Source: Cupriavidus sp. WKF15
Lineage (GTDB): Bacteria; Pseudomonadota; Gammaproteobacteria; Burkholderiales; Burkholderiaceae
Reading direction: 5' to 3'
Assembly: GCF_029278605.1 (NCBI RefSeq)
Contig: NZ_CP119573.1
Location: 1-64,000, forward strand
Length of the DNA stretch: 64,000 nt
The translations under genes were made by a program, and so were the position numbers. Below are positions 1-8,568 of this stretch, one piece after another (position 1 is the first letter of the stretch; every line of letters starts with the position of its first letter). The notes under the pieces were generated by a model. That model worked only from the letters and a program-made list of their open reading frames with translations, had not been told where the DNA came from and searched no databases.

Positions 1-828
1 ATGAAGATCTCCCGCCTCCTGCCGGCCACCGTTGCCGCCCTGTTTGCTTCGCTGGCGCTGCTGCCGGCCGTCCATGCCGCGCCGTTGCGCATCGGCGTCA
101 CACCGGGTGCGCTCGCTGACTCAGTCGAAGTAGCAGCCGCCGAAGCGCGCAAGCAGGGCCTCGATGTAAAGGTCGTCGAGTTCACGGACTGGACCACGCC
201 CAATGTCGCGCTGTCGTCCGGCGACCTCGACGTGAACTACTTCCAGCACCAGGCGTTCCTCGACAACGCCGTCAAGGAACGCGGCTACAAGTTCCGCAGC
301 GTGGCGCTCGGCGTACTGCCGAACATCGGCTTGTATTCGAGCCACGTGAAGCGCTTCGACGAGCTGAAGGAAGGCGCGCGCGTCGGCGTGGCGAGCGATC
401 CGGTCAACCAGGGCCGCGGCCTGTTGCTGCTGCAGAAGGCTGGCCTCGTCAAGCTGCGCGACGGCGTGGGCGCAAAAGGCAGCGTCAACGACATCGTCGC
501 GAATCCGAAGAAGCTCAAGCTGATCGAGATAGAGGGACCGCAACTGGTCCGCGCGCTGGACGACGTAGACCTGGCGCAGGGCTACCCCGCGCACTTCGTC
601 AACGCCGGCAAGGCCCAGGTGGCCGGTGCCGGGTTGCTGTACTCGGGCATCGACGATACGTATTTCGCGATCCGCTTCGTCACGCGCGAAGACAACGCCG
701 CCGATCCGCGCGTGGCGCGCTTCGTGAAGATCTACCAGGACTCGCCAGCGGTCCGCAAGCAGCTCGGCACGTCCTACGCCAACAACGACAAGCTGTACAG
801 CCTGCCGTGGCTCAAGGCGCAGCCGTGA
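1..828 (+). CDS. metQ: Methionine ABC transporter substrate-binding protein (NlpA/MetQ family)
   Basis: 275-residue periplasmic binding protein that captures methionine for the MetNI transporter. An N-terminal signal peptide of about 26 residues ends near VHA-AP. There is no lipobox cysteine, so this looks like a soluble periplasmic form rather than the lipoprotein seen in E. coli. Family hallmarks are the start of the mature chain (LRIGVTPG), the DWTTPN and [13 protein letters not shown] segments and the YPAHF segment near residue 200. The window begins exactly at the ATG, so the promoter and any upstream regulatory element are not visible. metN follows after 16 bases and metI after that, giving a metQ-metN-metI operon. 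The paralogous specificity for other amino acids cannot be excluded from sequence alone. Confidence 0.93.
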   Translation: MKISRLLPATVAALFASLALLPAVHAAPLRIGVTPGALADSVEVAAAEARKQGLDVKVVEFTDWTTPNVALSSGDLDVNYFQHQAFLDNAVKERGYKFRSVALGVLPNIGLYSSHVKRFDELKEGARVGVASDPVNQGRGLLLLQKAGLVKLRDGVGAKGSVNDIVANPKKLKLIEIEGPQLVRALDDVDLAQGYPAHFVNAGKAQVAGAGLLYSGIDDTYFAIRFVTREDNAADPRVARFVKIYQDSPAVRKQLGTSYANNDKLYSLPWLKAQP

Positions 829-844
829 CAGACAAGGGACTGCC

Positions 845-1984
845 ATGAGCATGACCACTGCATTGCTGCGCCGCGGGCTCCTGCCCGTCGCGACACGCTC
901 CGACGCCGCCACCGCCACGTGTGAGGGCCATGCGCGGACTGCGACCGGCGCCGTTCGCTTCGAACGCATGAGCAAGCGTTATGCGAGCGGCGCCGGTGTC
1001 GTCCAGGCACTCAGCAACATCGATCTTGAAATACCGCGCGGCGGCATCTTCGGCATTATCGGGCGCAGCGGCGCCGGAAAATCCACGCTGCTGCGCACGA
1101 TCAACCGGCTCGAGGCTCCGACGGATGGACGCGTGCTGGTCGACGGGCAGGATATCGCGACGCTCGACGAAAACGGACTCGTGGCACTGCGCCGCCGTAT
1201 CGGCATGATCTTCCAGCATTTCAACCTGCTTTCGGCCAAGACGGTGCGCGAAAACGTGGCGCTGCCGCTGAAGGTAGCCGGCGTGCCGCGCGACGCCATT
1301 GCGCGGCGCGTGGACGAGGTGCTCGCCTTGGTTGGCCTCGAAGGCAAGCACGATACCTATCCCGGCCGCCTGTCGGGCGGACAGAAGCAGCGTGTCGGCA
1401 TTGCGCGCGCGCTCGTACACCACCCCGAGATCCTGCTGTGCGATGAAGCCACATCCGCGCTGGATCCTGAAACCACGCAATCGATCCTGCAGTTGCTGCG
1501 CGACATCAACCGGCGCCTCGGGCTCACCATCGTGCTGATCACGCACGAGATGCGCGTGATCCGCGAAATCTGCGACCAGGTGCTGGTGCTGGAGTGCGGC
1601 GCCATTGCCGAAGCTGGGCCCGTATGGCAGGTATTCGGCCAGCCGCAACACGCGGCGACGCAGGCGCTGCTGGCGCCGCTGACACCGGAACTGCCGCAAG
1701 ACATCGTCGCGCGGCTGCTGCCCGAGCCGCCGGCGGGGCCGCACCGGCGCATCGCCGAACTGCACTATGCCAGCAGCGGCGAGCACGTGCCGGATCTCGC
1801 CAGCCTGGCCGCCGGACTCGGCACGGGCGCACAGCTGCTGCACGGCAGCCTGGACCGCATCCAGGGCCACACGCAAGGCCGCCTGCTGTGGTCGCTGGCG
1901 GGCGCCGGCACGGATCCGGATTCGCTGCGCTCTCCCCTTTCCCCACACGTGAAAACACTAGGCTATGTCGCCGATTCTTATTGA
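845..1984 (+). CDS. metN: Methionine ABC transporter ATP-binding protein MetN
   Basis: 379-residue cytoplasmic ATPase that powers methionine import with MetI and MetQ. Visible motifs are Walker [10 protein letters not shown], the Q-loop in IFQHFNLL, the signature LSGGQKQR, Walker [14 protein letters not shown] and the H-loop in LITHEM. Residues from about 280 to 345 form the C-terminal NIL regulatory domain, which in E. coli MetN binds methionine and inhibits transport. The first 40 or so residues before [11 protein letters not shown] are an extension beyond the usual MetN start. I kept the ATG at 845 because AAGGGA lies 5 bases before it. An internal ATG at 968 is the alternative. The 3' end overlaps metI by 20 bases. 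Confidence 0.93.
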   Translation: MSMTTALLRRGLLPVATRSDAATATCEGHARTATGAVRFERMSKRYASGAGVVQALSNIDLEIPRGGIFGIIGRSGAGKSTLLRTINRLEAPTDGRVLVDGQDIATLDENGLVALRRRIGMIFQHFNLLSAKTVRENVALPLKVAGVPRDAIARRVDEVLALVGLEGKHDTYPGRLSGGQKQRVGIARALVHHPEILLCDEATSALDPETTQSILQLLRDINRRLGLTIVLITHEMRVIREICDQVLVLECGAIAEAGPVWQVFGQPQHAATQALLAPLTPELPQDIVARLLPEPPAGPHRRIAELHYASSGEHVPDLASLAAGLGTGAQLLHGSLDRIQGHTQGRLLWSLAGAGTDPDSLRSPLSPHVKTLGYVADSY

Positions 1985-2618
1985 ACGCCTCTGGCAAGGG
2001 TTTCTCGATACGCTGACAATGGTCGGCGCATCGGCCGCCATTGCCGTGCTGGCGGGTGTGCCGCTCGCGCTAGTGCTCATGGTCACCGCTCCCGATGGCA
2101 TGCGGCCGGCGCCGCGCCTGCATCGCGTGCTCGGCAGCGTGGTCAACAGCTTCCGCGCCACGCCGTTCATCGTGCTGCTGGTGGCGCTGCTGCCGTTCAC
2201 GCGTCTGGTCGTCGGTGCGACCATCGGCGTCTGGGCCGCGGTGGTGCCGCTGGCGGTCAGCGCCACGCCGTTCTTTGCACGCATTGCGGAAATCAGCCTG
2301 CGCCAGGTCGATACGGGCCTGGTCGAGGCCGCGCAGGCCATGGGCTGCCGACGCCGGCATATCCTGCTGCACGTGCTGCTGCCGGAAGCGCTGCCTGGCA
2401 TCGTTGGCGGCGTTACCATCACCGTCGTTTCTCTGATTGGTGCCTCAGCCATGGCCGGCGCGGTTGGCGCGGGCGGACTTGGCGATCTTGCGATCCGGTA
2501 TGGCTACCAACGTTTCGATACCACCGTGATGGCGGTCGTCATCGTGATCCTCATTGCGCTGGTCACGGTCGTCCAGGCAAGTGGCGACCGCCTGGTGCAT
2601 CGGCTGCGAGAGCGCTAG
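1965..2618 (+). CDS. metI: Methionine ABC transporter permease MetI
   Basis: 217-residue inner-membrane permease with about five transmembrane helices. It carries the binding-protein-dependent transport signature around residues 120-150 ([14 protein letters not shown], then [11 protein letters not shown]), which is the coupling helix that contacts MetN. Length matches the family norm of 215-220. The gene starts inside the end of metN, so the two are probably translationally coupled. No obvious terminator hairpin follows in the short gap before the convergent galE. Confidence 0.94.
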   Translation: MSPILIERLWQGFLDTLTMVGASAAIAVLAGVPLALVLMVTAPDGMRPAPRLHRVLGSVVNSFRATPFIVLLVALLPFTRLVVGATIGVWAAVVPLAVSATPFFARIAEISLRQVDTGLVEAAQAMGCRRRHILLHVLLPEALPGIVGGVTITVVSLIGASAMAGAVGAGGLGDLAIRYGYQRFDTTVMAVVIVILIALVTVVQASGDRLVHRLRER

Positions 2619-2700
2619 AAACCGGTCGCAAGAGAAGGCCCTTGTTCAGCCCCACACGTCTCCGAAGCCCGGCCATCCCTCACTTTGGCGCGGTCTCCTT

Positions 2701-3732
2701 TCAGCCCGCAGCCAACGTCCTGAACCCGTGTGGATTCCGCGCCTGCCACCGCCACGAGTCCTCGCACATCCGGTCCAGCCCGTATCGCGCACGCCACCCG
2801 AGCAGCTTTGTGGCAAGCGACGGGTCGGCATAGCAGGCGGCAATATCGCCTGGCCGGCGCGCCACGATCTCGTAGGGCACCGGACGCCCGCTCGCTTGCC
2901 GGTACGCCTTGACCACTTCCAGCACGCTGTAGCCCTGTCCGGTCCCGAGGTTGACCGTCAGCCCACCGTTCTCGCGGCGCAGGTAGGCCAGCGCTGCCAC
3001 GTGGCCCTCAGCGAGGTCGCAGACGTGGAGGTAGTCGCGCACACCGGTGCCATCCGGCGTCGGGTAGTCGCCGCCGAAGACCAGCAGCTGTGCGCGGCGG
3101 CCCGCTGCGACTTGGGCAACATAAGGGACGAGATTGTTGGGGATGCCGTCGGGGTCTTCGCCGATCAAACCGCTCGGATGAGCGCCGATCGGGTTGAAGT
3201 AACGCAGATAGGCGATTTGCCACGAGGAATCTGAGCGCTCCAGGTCGCGCAGGATCTGCTCGCCGGCGAGCTTGGTCTGGCCGTAGGGATTGGTCGCCGA
3301 CAGCGGGAAAGACTCGGCAATGGGCACGCTCGCCGGATCCCCGTAAACGGTCGCGGATGAACTGAACACCAGCCGGCGCACCTGCGCCTCCCGCATTGCC
3401 GCGCAGACAGTAAGCAGGCCGCTCAGGTTGTTGTCGTAGTAGGCAAGCGGGTCGGCCACCGACTCGCCCACCGCCTTGAGCGCGGCGAAATGGATCGTGC
3501 CGGCAATGGGCAGCCGATCGAACAGCCGCGCCAGCAGCGCGCGGTCGCGCACATCACCCTCGATGAAATGCGGCCTGCGTCCGGTGATCGCGCCGATACG
3601 CCCGACCACCTCGCGGCAGCTGTTACTCAGATTGTCGAGACCGATCACGTCATATCCGGCATCAAGCAGCGCCACCCAGGTGTGCGAGCCGATATAGCCG
3701 GTGGCGCCGGTCAGCAGCAGGGTCTCAGCCAT
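2701..3732 (-). CDS. galE: UDP-glucose 4-epimerase
   Basis: 343-residue short-chain dehydrogenase/reductase that interconverts UDP-glucose and UDP-galactose using bound NAD. It has the Rossmann motif GATGYIGSH at the N terminus, the SSSATVYG segment and the catalytic YxxxK in NPYGQTKLAGE. The start is the ATG at 3732, preceded on the minus strand by GGGAGG; the frame stays open about 35 codons further upstream but that part is unlike GalE. The start overlaps the end of the VanZ-like gene by 8 bases. As the last gene of the minus-strand EPS run, it would supply UDP-galactose for the polymer. Confidence 0.93.
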   Translation of the reverse strand: MAETLLLTGATGYIGSHTWVALLDAGYDVIGLDNLSNSCREVVGRIGAITGRRPHFIEGDVRDRALLARLFDRLPIAGTIHFAALKAVGESVADPLAYYDNNLSGLLTVCAAMREAQVRRLVFSSSATVYGDPASVPIAESFPLSATNPYGQTKLAGEQILRDLERSDSSWQIAYLRYFNPIGAHPSGLIGEDPDGIPNNLVPYVAQVAAGRRAQLLVFGGDYPTPDGTGVRDYLHVCDLAEGHVAALAYLRRENGGLTVNLGTGQGYSVLEVVKAYRQASGRPVPYEIVARRPGDIAACYADPSLATKLLGWRARYGLDRMCEDSWRWQARNPHGFRTLAAG

Positions 3733-4132
3733 GGCGCGCCTCCCGGGAGCGCATCTCTGCCGGGCGGCCCTCGGCCCCTGGTGCCTTGGCAAAGCAGACG
3801 GACAGCGCCACGCCTGCGGCAAAGCCCGCCATGTCAATGCCGATGTCGAGCAGGCGCGGATGCCGGTTGATGGCGAATATCTGCAGCACCTCGGTCAGTA
3901 CCGCCAGCCCCAGCATGCAGGCGCCGATGCGCCGCGGCGGCCACCGGATCGGTCGCACGGCCAACAGGCACGACATGCCGGTGAACAACACGAAATGCGC
4001 CAGCGACGACAGCGGGATCGGCGCGTGCAGGCTGCGCTCGATATGATCTCGCAGGCCGCCCGGCATCTGGGTGCCGATCATCAGTACCAACACCAGCCCG
4101 AGCATGAGCGCCCAGGCATGACTTCGCTTCAT
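3725..4132 (-). CDS. VanZ-like small membrane protein
   Basis: 135-residue integral membrane protein with three to four hydrophobic segments. It carries VanZ-family features: KxxHFVLFTGMS in the middle (here LAHFVLFTGMS), the conserved glutamate in LTEVLQIF, and DIGIDMAGFAAG near the C terminus. VanZ-like proteins are common in Gram-negative polysaccharide clusters, where their biochemical role is unclear. The ATG at 4132 has GGGAG upstream. The gene sits 62 bases after the tyrosine autokinase gene and overlaps galE by 8 bases, so it is probably in the same operon. Confidence 0.82.
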   Translation of the reverse strand: MKRSHAWALMLGLVLVLMIGTQMPGGLRDHIERSLHAPIPLSSLAHFVLFTGMSCLLAVRPIRWPPRRIGACMLGLAVLTEVLQIFAINRHPRLLDIGIDMAGFAAGVALSVCFAKAPGAEGRPAEMRSREARHG

Positions 4133-4194
4133 TGCTTTTCTCCCGCCACTGTTGATATCCTTCACCCGCGCCGCGATTCCATCTCGCGACCGCT

Positions 4195-6519
4195 TCACGG
4201 CTGCGGTGCTACCTGCACGGCCCCGCTGGCGCGCATCAGCCGTCGCGCTTCCTCGCAATGCACGCGGCCCGCGGCCCGTTCGCTGACGCCGTTGAGTATG
4301 CTGCCCACCACGTGCGCGCCTGCCCGGCCGAGCTGGCGCAGGGCCTCGGCGGCGTCGGACTCGGACGTCTGGCCCGCGCGCAGGAACAGAAGCGTGGCGG
4401 ACGCCACGTTGCAAACGAGCATCGCATCCGACACCGACAGCACGGCAGGTGTGTCGACCAGCACAAGGTCGAAGCGTCCCGCGCCGGCAGTCATCATTTC
4501 GCGCAGGCGCGGGCTCGTCAGCAGTTCGGACGGATTCGATGGCGGCGTGCCGGCCACCAGCAGCCACAGGCCAGGCGTACCGCCGGGGCAAACCGCATCG
4601 GCGACGCTCGCCCGGCCAGCCAGCACGTCCGACAACCCCGGCGCGCCAGCAACGCCGAAATGGCGCGCCACCGCGCCGCGGCGCAGGTCGGCATCGACCA
4701 GCAGCACGCGCATGCCGGCATCAGCGGCAAGCACGGCCAGGTTGACCGCCCCGAACGTCTTGCCGGCTCCGGCGCCTGGGCTGGTTACGGCCACCGTGCG
4801 GCGCCCCTCGGCCAGCAGGCCGAGACGCAGCGCCGTGCGCAGCGTGCGCAGGCATTCGACGGCAAGCGCGGTGGGATGCTGCCGTGCCAGCAGGAACTGG
4901 TCGTATCCACACGCCTGGGCCCCTCCATCGGCCTGGCCGTCCGGCTCCGTCCGGCGCTTCGCCGCAGCGTCGACCAGCGCCGGCAAATGCCGTGGCGTGC
5001 CCGTTCGCAGGTCCAGGCTGCGCTGCTCGCGACTGAAGAGAACTTCGCAGACCACCGGCAGCGCCAATCCCGCCTCTACCGTTGCCGCGCTCGACACGCC
5101 CGTGGCCAGCCTGCGCCGCACCGTCGCCACCGCCAGCCCGAGCAGAAGGCCGATTGCCGCGCCACCGGCCGTGATCGCCGCGCGCGGCGGCCCCGCCGGC
5201 ACCATCGGCGGCACGGCGCGGTCGAGAAGCTGGACGTTGCTGACCGCGTCGCTCTCGGCCAGCCCGAGCCACTGGGCCTGCCGGCGCAGCGTCATATAGG
5301 TTTCCTCGGCCACCCTGACGTCGCGCGCCAGCGCGACCTGGTCGCGCTCCGCTTCCGACAGGTTCTGCAAACGGCCATCGAGGCCGCGCCGGTCCTGCCG
5401 AAGTTGCTCGATCTGATCGTCGATCGCGCGCACTTCCTGGTTCTCGGGCGTATAGCGGCGCAGCAGGCGCGCGCGCTCCATGCGCAGCGCCGTGATCTGG
5501 CGCTGGTACTCGATGCTGCCGCTCAGGTAGGACTGCGCCTCCTGGCTCGGCGCCAGCGAGCCGGCCCGTGCGCGGTGGCGGGCAAGCGCACGTTCGGCCT
5601 GCTCCAGCTCGGCGCGTACGCGCGGCAGCTCGCTTTCGACGAACGCCAGCGTGCGCGATGCTTGCTCGTTGCGCTGGCGCACCAGCGCGGCAATGAAGGC
5701 GTCGGCCACCGCGTTGACCACAGTGCTGGCGCGACGCGGGTCGGCATCGCGCCAGGCAATACGCAGTTCGTCGCCGGCAACGCCGGCAGAACCGGAGGAC
5801 GAAGCGGCAGCCGTGCCGGGGGCCATGTCGCGCCTTTCCGACACGACGGTCAGCGCACGGACCAGCTCCGCAACCGCGCCCGCCGCGTCGCGGCGCACGA
5901 GCGTGAAACGCGTGCCAGGACGCGCCACGAGCCGCCCGACATGGATCGACACGCCCGCGGTCTGGACGGTCTCGCCGATACGCCCGTGCAGCAGCACGGC
6001 CCCGTCCGGCCCCAACAAACGGAAATGACCGGCGCCGTCGACTTCGACGATGAATGGCTGGTTGAGCATGGCCTCCGGCACATCGAAGCGATCTACGGCA
6101 ATGTCCTCCCCGCCCCACGCGAAACCAGCCGGGGCCACCCCGGGCGCCGGCACCAGACCGGCGGCCCCGGGCCGGGCAACCAGGGACCAGGCGCTCGCCA
6201 GCCACGGCATCCTGAGCGGTGCGGCCTCGATGTCGAGGCGTTGCGCCCGCACCACTGGCGCCAGCATGGAGCGGCTGGTCAACAGACGCGGTTCCAGCGT
6301 GACGGCCCCGCCGGCGCTGTCGCGCCAGGGGACCGTGTCGGCGCCCAGCAAGCGTACGCGGGCGTCCGCCTCATACACCGATGGCAGCGACCACGCGTAC
6401 AGAGCAGCCGCCAGCGCGCCCGTGGCGGCCAGCGCGGCGCACATCGCGACGGCTCCAGCATCCTGGCCGCGCCACCGCAGGGCACGGAATGGCGTGGCAA
6501 TCCTTGAGACGGCGTGCAT
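4195..6519 (-). CDS. Wzc/EpsB-type polysaccharide co-polymerase and tyrosine autokinase (first copy)
   Basis: 774-residue inner-membrane protein that would control polymer length and export with the Wza-like protein. It has an N-terminal transmembrane helix (about residues 26-48), a large periplasmic Wzz-type domain with coiled-coil stretches around residues 270-400, a second helix near 440-460 (ITAGGAAIGLLLGLAVATV), and a C-terminal BY-kinase domain. Kinase motifs are Walker A SPGAGAGKTF near residue 587, Walker A' LLVDADLRRG and Walker B LVLVDTPAV near 689. The last 235 residues contain no tyrosine, so the C-terminal autophosphorylation cluster expected in this family is absent. The ATG at 6519 overlaps the crp-type stop codon (TGATG), with GGGGAG six bases before it. 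Confidence 0.9.
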   Translation of the reverse strand: MHAVSRIATPFRALRWRGQDAGAVAMCAALAATGALAAALYAWSLPSVYEADARVRLLGADTVPWRDSAGGAVTLEPRLLTSRSMLAPVVRAQRLDIEAAPLRMPWLASAWSLVARPGAAGLVPAPGVAPAGFAWGGEDIAVDRFDVPEAMLNQPFIVEVDGAGHFRLLGPDGAVLLHGRIGETVQTAGVSIHVGRLVARPGTRFTLVRRDAAGAVAELVRALTVVSERRDMAPGTAAASSSGSAGVAGDELRIAWRDADPRRASTVVNAVADAFIAALVRQRNEQASRTLAFVESELPRVRAELEQAERALARHRARAGSLAPSQEAQSYLSGSIEYQRQITALRMERARLLRRYTPENQEVRAIDDQIEQLRQDRRGLDGRLQNLSEAERDQVALARDVRVAEETYMTLRRQAQWLGLAESDAVSNVQLLDRAVPPMVPAGPPRAAITAGGAAIGLLLGLAVATVRRRLATGVSSAATVEAGLALPVVCEVLFSREQRSLDLRTGTPRHLPALVDAAAKRRTEPDGQADGGAQACGYDQFLLARQHPTALAVECLRTLRTALRLGLLAEGRRTVAVTSPGAGAGKTFGAVNLAVLAADAGMRVLLVDADLRRGAVARHFGVAGAPGLSDVLAGRASVADAVCPGGTPGLWLLVAGTPPSNPSELLTSPRLREMMTAGAGRFDLVLVDTPAVLSVSDAMLVCNVASATLLFLRAGQTSESDAAEALRQLGRAGAHVVGSILNGVSERAAGRVHCEEARRLMRASGAVQVAPQP

Positions 6520-7340
6520 CAGCAACTCCCCGAATCGGCTAGATGAACGAACCGGGCAAGCGGATCTCCCCGGTCCTCACCGGCACCCGGCAGATCGTAC
6601 TGGCGCAAGCTGTCCGTCATGTCCTGCGCCGCGGGCGGCAGCAGGCGCTCATATTCGCTGCGCACTTGCCGATAGCAGTCGCAGGCGAGCCGCTCCAGCC
6701 CCTGGCGGTCGAATTCCGCAATGCGCCCTCGGCTATGGCGGATCAGCCCGAGATCGGAAAGCCGCCCCATCGCCACGGCCACCGCCTCGCGGCGCACGCC
6801 CAGCGCGTACGCGATCTGTTGCTGTGTAATGGCCAGTTCGTTCACTGTCATCCGGTCCAGCGTCAGCAGCAGCCAGCGGCACAGCTGTTCCTGCAGGCTG
6901 TGATGGCGGTTGCAGACAGCCGTCTGCGCAACCTGGGTCAGCAGTGCCTGCACAAAGAGCAGGCACTGCCGCCGCAGCACCGGCAAGCGGCGAAAGGCCT
7001 CGCGCATATCATGCGCGGGTAGCCGGTAAGCGAAGCCGGTGCAGCGCACTTCGATACGGTAGGGCATGGTGTCTCCTCCGGTAAGTACCGGCAGACCAAC
7101 CAGTCCTTCGTGCCCCACCACCGCCACCTCGATGCCCTCGCCATCCGGCGTCAGCGACGACACCGCCACCACGGCCGATTTCGGGAAGTAGACATGCCGG
7201 ATGCGCTGGCCAGCATCGCTCAGCAATTGCCCGGCACGCAGCCGCACCAGTTCGAGGCCGGGAGACAGCACTTCCCAGTCGGATGGCCCCAGTGGTGCCA
7301 GTATCAGGCTTACCTGTGATGTGATTCCCTGCAGGTTCAT
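6519..7340 (-). CDS. Crp/Fnr-family transcriptional regulator
   Basis: 273-residue regulator with an N-terminal cyclic-nucleotide-binding-like beta-roll (about residues 20-125) and a C-terminal winged helix. The helix-turn-helix lies around residues 165-195 (ITQQQIAYALGVRREAVAVA, followed by MGRLSDLGLI). The Fnr-type cysteine cluster is not present, and the classic cAMP-contact pattern is not evident, so the ligand is unknown. GGGGAG precedes the ATG by 5 bases. It is placed between the Wza-like gene and the tyrosine autokinase and overlaps the latter by one base, so it is probably made with the export machinery and controls this locus. That role is inferred from position. Confidence 0.87.
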   Translation of the reverse strand: MNLQGITSQVSLILAPLGPSDWEVLSPGLELVRLRAGQLLSDAGQRIRHVYFPKSAVVAVSSLTPDGEGIEVAVVGHEGLVGLPVLTGGDTMPYRIEVRCTGFAYRLPAHDMREAFRRLPVLRRQCLLFVQALLTQVAQTAVCNRHHSLQEQLCRWLLLTLDRMTVNELAITQQQIAYALGVRREAVAVAMGRLSDLGLIRHSRGRIAEFDRQGLERLACDCYRQVRSEYERLLPPAAQDMTDSLRQYDLPGAGEDRGDPLARFVHLADSGSC

Positions 7341-7383
7341 GTCGGCTCCCCGTCAGACAAACAATGAATGTGGCGAATGTTCT

Positions 7384-8544
7384 TCAGCGCGCCAGTTCCT
7401 TCGTGAAGAACAGCGTCTGGATGGTCGGTGTGATCTGCTCCAGCACGCGGTTGAAGCGCACCGCGTCGGACGTGCCGACATACACCACGTCGAGCGGCTC
7501 CAGCCGGAATTGCGTCGACAGGAGCAGCGCGTCAACCTGGCTCATGTCGAGCCGGTAGACTTCGGGCCGGGTCGGGTTGTCGCGCATGCCGCGCACCACG
7601 AAGACCTGCCGCGGGTCGGCGTAGCGTACGTCGATGCTGTTGACCCCGGTGAGCGCGTCGGCCAGCGTCAGGCGGCCGCGCGTCATCAGCAGCGAAGTTG
7701 GCTTGGCCACTTCGCCCAGCACGAAGATGCGGCTGCCGAGGCGATCGGGCACGCTGACCACGTCGCCGGCCTGCAGCAGGAAATCGCTCTCGCCTTCGCG
7801 CCGCGCGATGAGGTTCTCCAGATCCATCTCATACACCTGCTGGCCGCGCGTGAGCCGCACGCGTTGCACGTCGGCCTCAGGCAGCGTGCCGCCGCTGCGC
7901 GCGATGGCGTTGATCATCGTCAGCGGCACGTCGGTCATCGATAGCGAACCAGGATTACGCACCATGCCGGTCACGTCGACGCGTCCATTGCGGAACGACA
8001 GCACGCGCACATCCACGCGCGGATCCCGGATATCGCGCGACAGCGCCCTGACAATCATCGCGCGCACCTCTTCCACGGTGCACCCGCCCACACGCATCAC
8101 GCCCACCGGCGGGTAGTACATCTCGCCGCTGCGCGACACGCGAAAGCCGTTCTGGTCGAGCGGCACTGCCGGCTGCGCCGCCTCCGCCGTCTGCACCGCG
8201 GCCACGGCGGCCCCCGGCGGTGGCGCGTTGGAACTGAGTTGCGGGTTGTACAGCACCATCACGCCGACCATGTCCTGGGGGCCGATGCGGTACTCGTACC
8301 GCTCGATGCTGGCCCGCAGGTCGACGCCGCGTGCGGGCGACTGCTTGCTGTTGGTTTCCGCCACCGCGTCGACCTGTGCGCGCACCACGTCAGCGGTGAT
8401 AAGCCTGACCGGGTAGGTCTCGGCGCCGGTCTTGGCGCGCATGTTGTCTTCCAGCCGGCTGCCGTCGAGCGCCGGTCCCGGCGCCCACGAACAGGCGGCC
8501 AGCAGCGTGGCCGACAGCAGTACCGCAAGCATCCTCGTGGTCAT
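7384..8544 (-). CDS. Wza-type polysaccharide export lipoprotein
   Basis: 386-residue outer-membrane export protein. The signal peptide ends in the lipobox LLAAC with cysteine at residue 18. Domain order follows Wza: a polysaccharide biosynthesis/export (PES) domain after residue 80 (YEYRIGPQDMVGVMV), then SLBB-type beta-grasp repeats (VDVTGMVRNPG, and IFVLGEVAKP). The C-terminal amphipathic segment (near VLEQITPTIQTLFF) would form the outer-membrane helix barrel. AAGGAG lies nine bases before the ATG. It partners the Wzc-type proteins encoded in the same operon to form the trans-envelope export channel. Confidence 0.92.
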   Translation of the reverse strand: MTTRMLAVLLSATLLAACSWAPGPALDGSRLEDNMRAKTGAETYPVRLITADVVRAQVDAVAETNSKQSPARGVDLRASIERYEYRIGPQDMVGVMVLYNPQLSSNAPPPGAAVAAVQTAEAAQPAVPLDQNGFRVSRSGEMYYPPVGVMRVGGCTVEEVRAMIVRALSRDIRDPRVDVRVLSFRNGRVDVTGMVRNPGSLSMTDVPLTMINAIARSGGTLPEADVQRVRLTRGQQVYEMDLENLIARREGESDFLLQAGDVVSVPDRLGSRIFVLGEVAKPTSLLMTRGRLTLADALTGVNSIDVRYADPRQVFVVRGMRDNPTRPEVYRLDMSQVDALLLSTQFRLEPLDVVYVGTSDAVRFNRVLEQITPTIQTLFFTKELAR

Positions 8545-8568
8545 GGGACTGTGCTCCTTGTGATGAAA

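Noticed and set aside
845..967. Restarting MetN at the internal ATG at 968
   Set aside because: The upstream ATG has a ribosome binding site at good spacing, so the longer form is kept, although the extension is unusual.
4258..6507. A 749-codon open frame on the plus strand opposite the first autokinase
   Set aside because: It mirrors the minus-strand kinase gene, has no family features and no ribosome binding site. High GC content produces such antisense frames.
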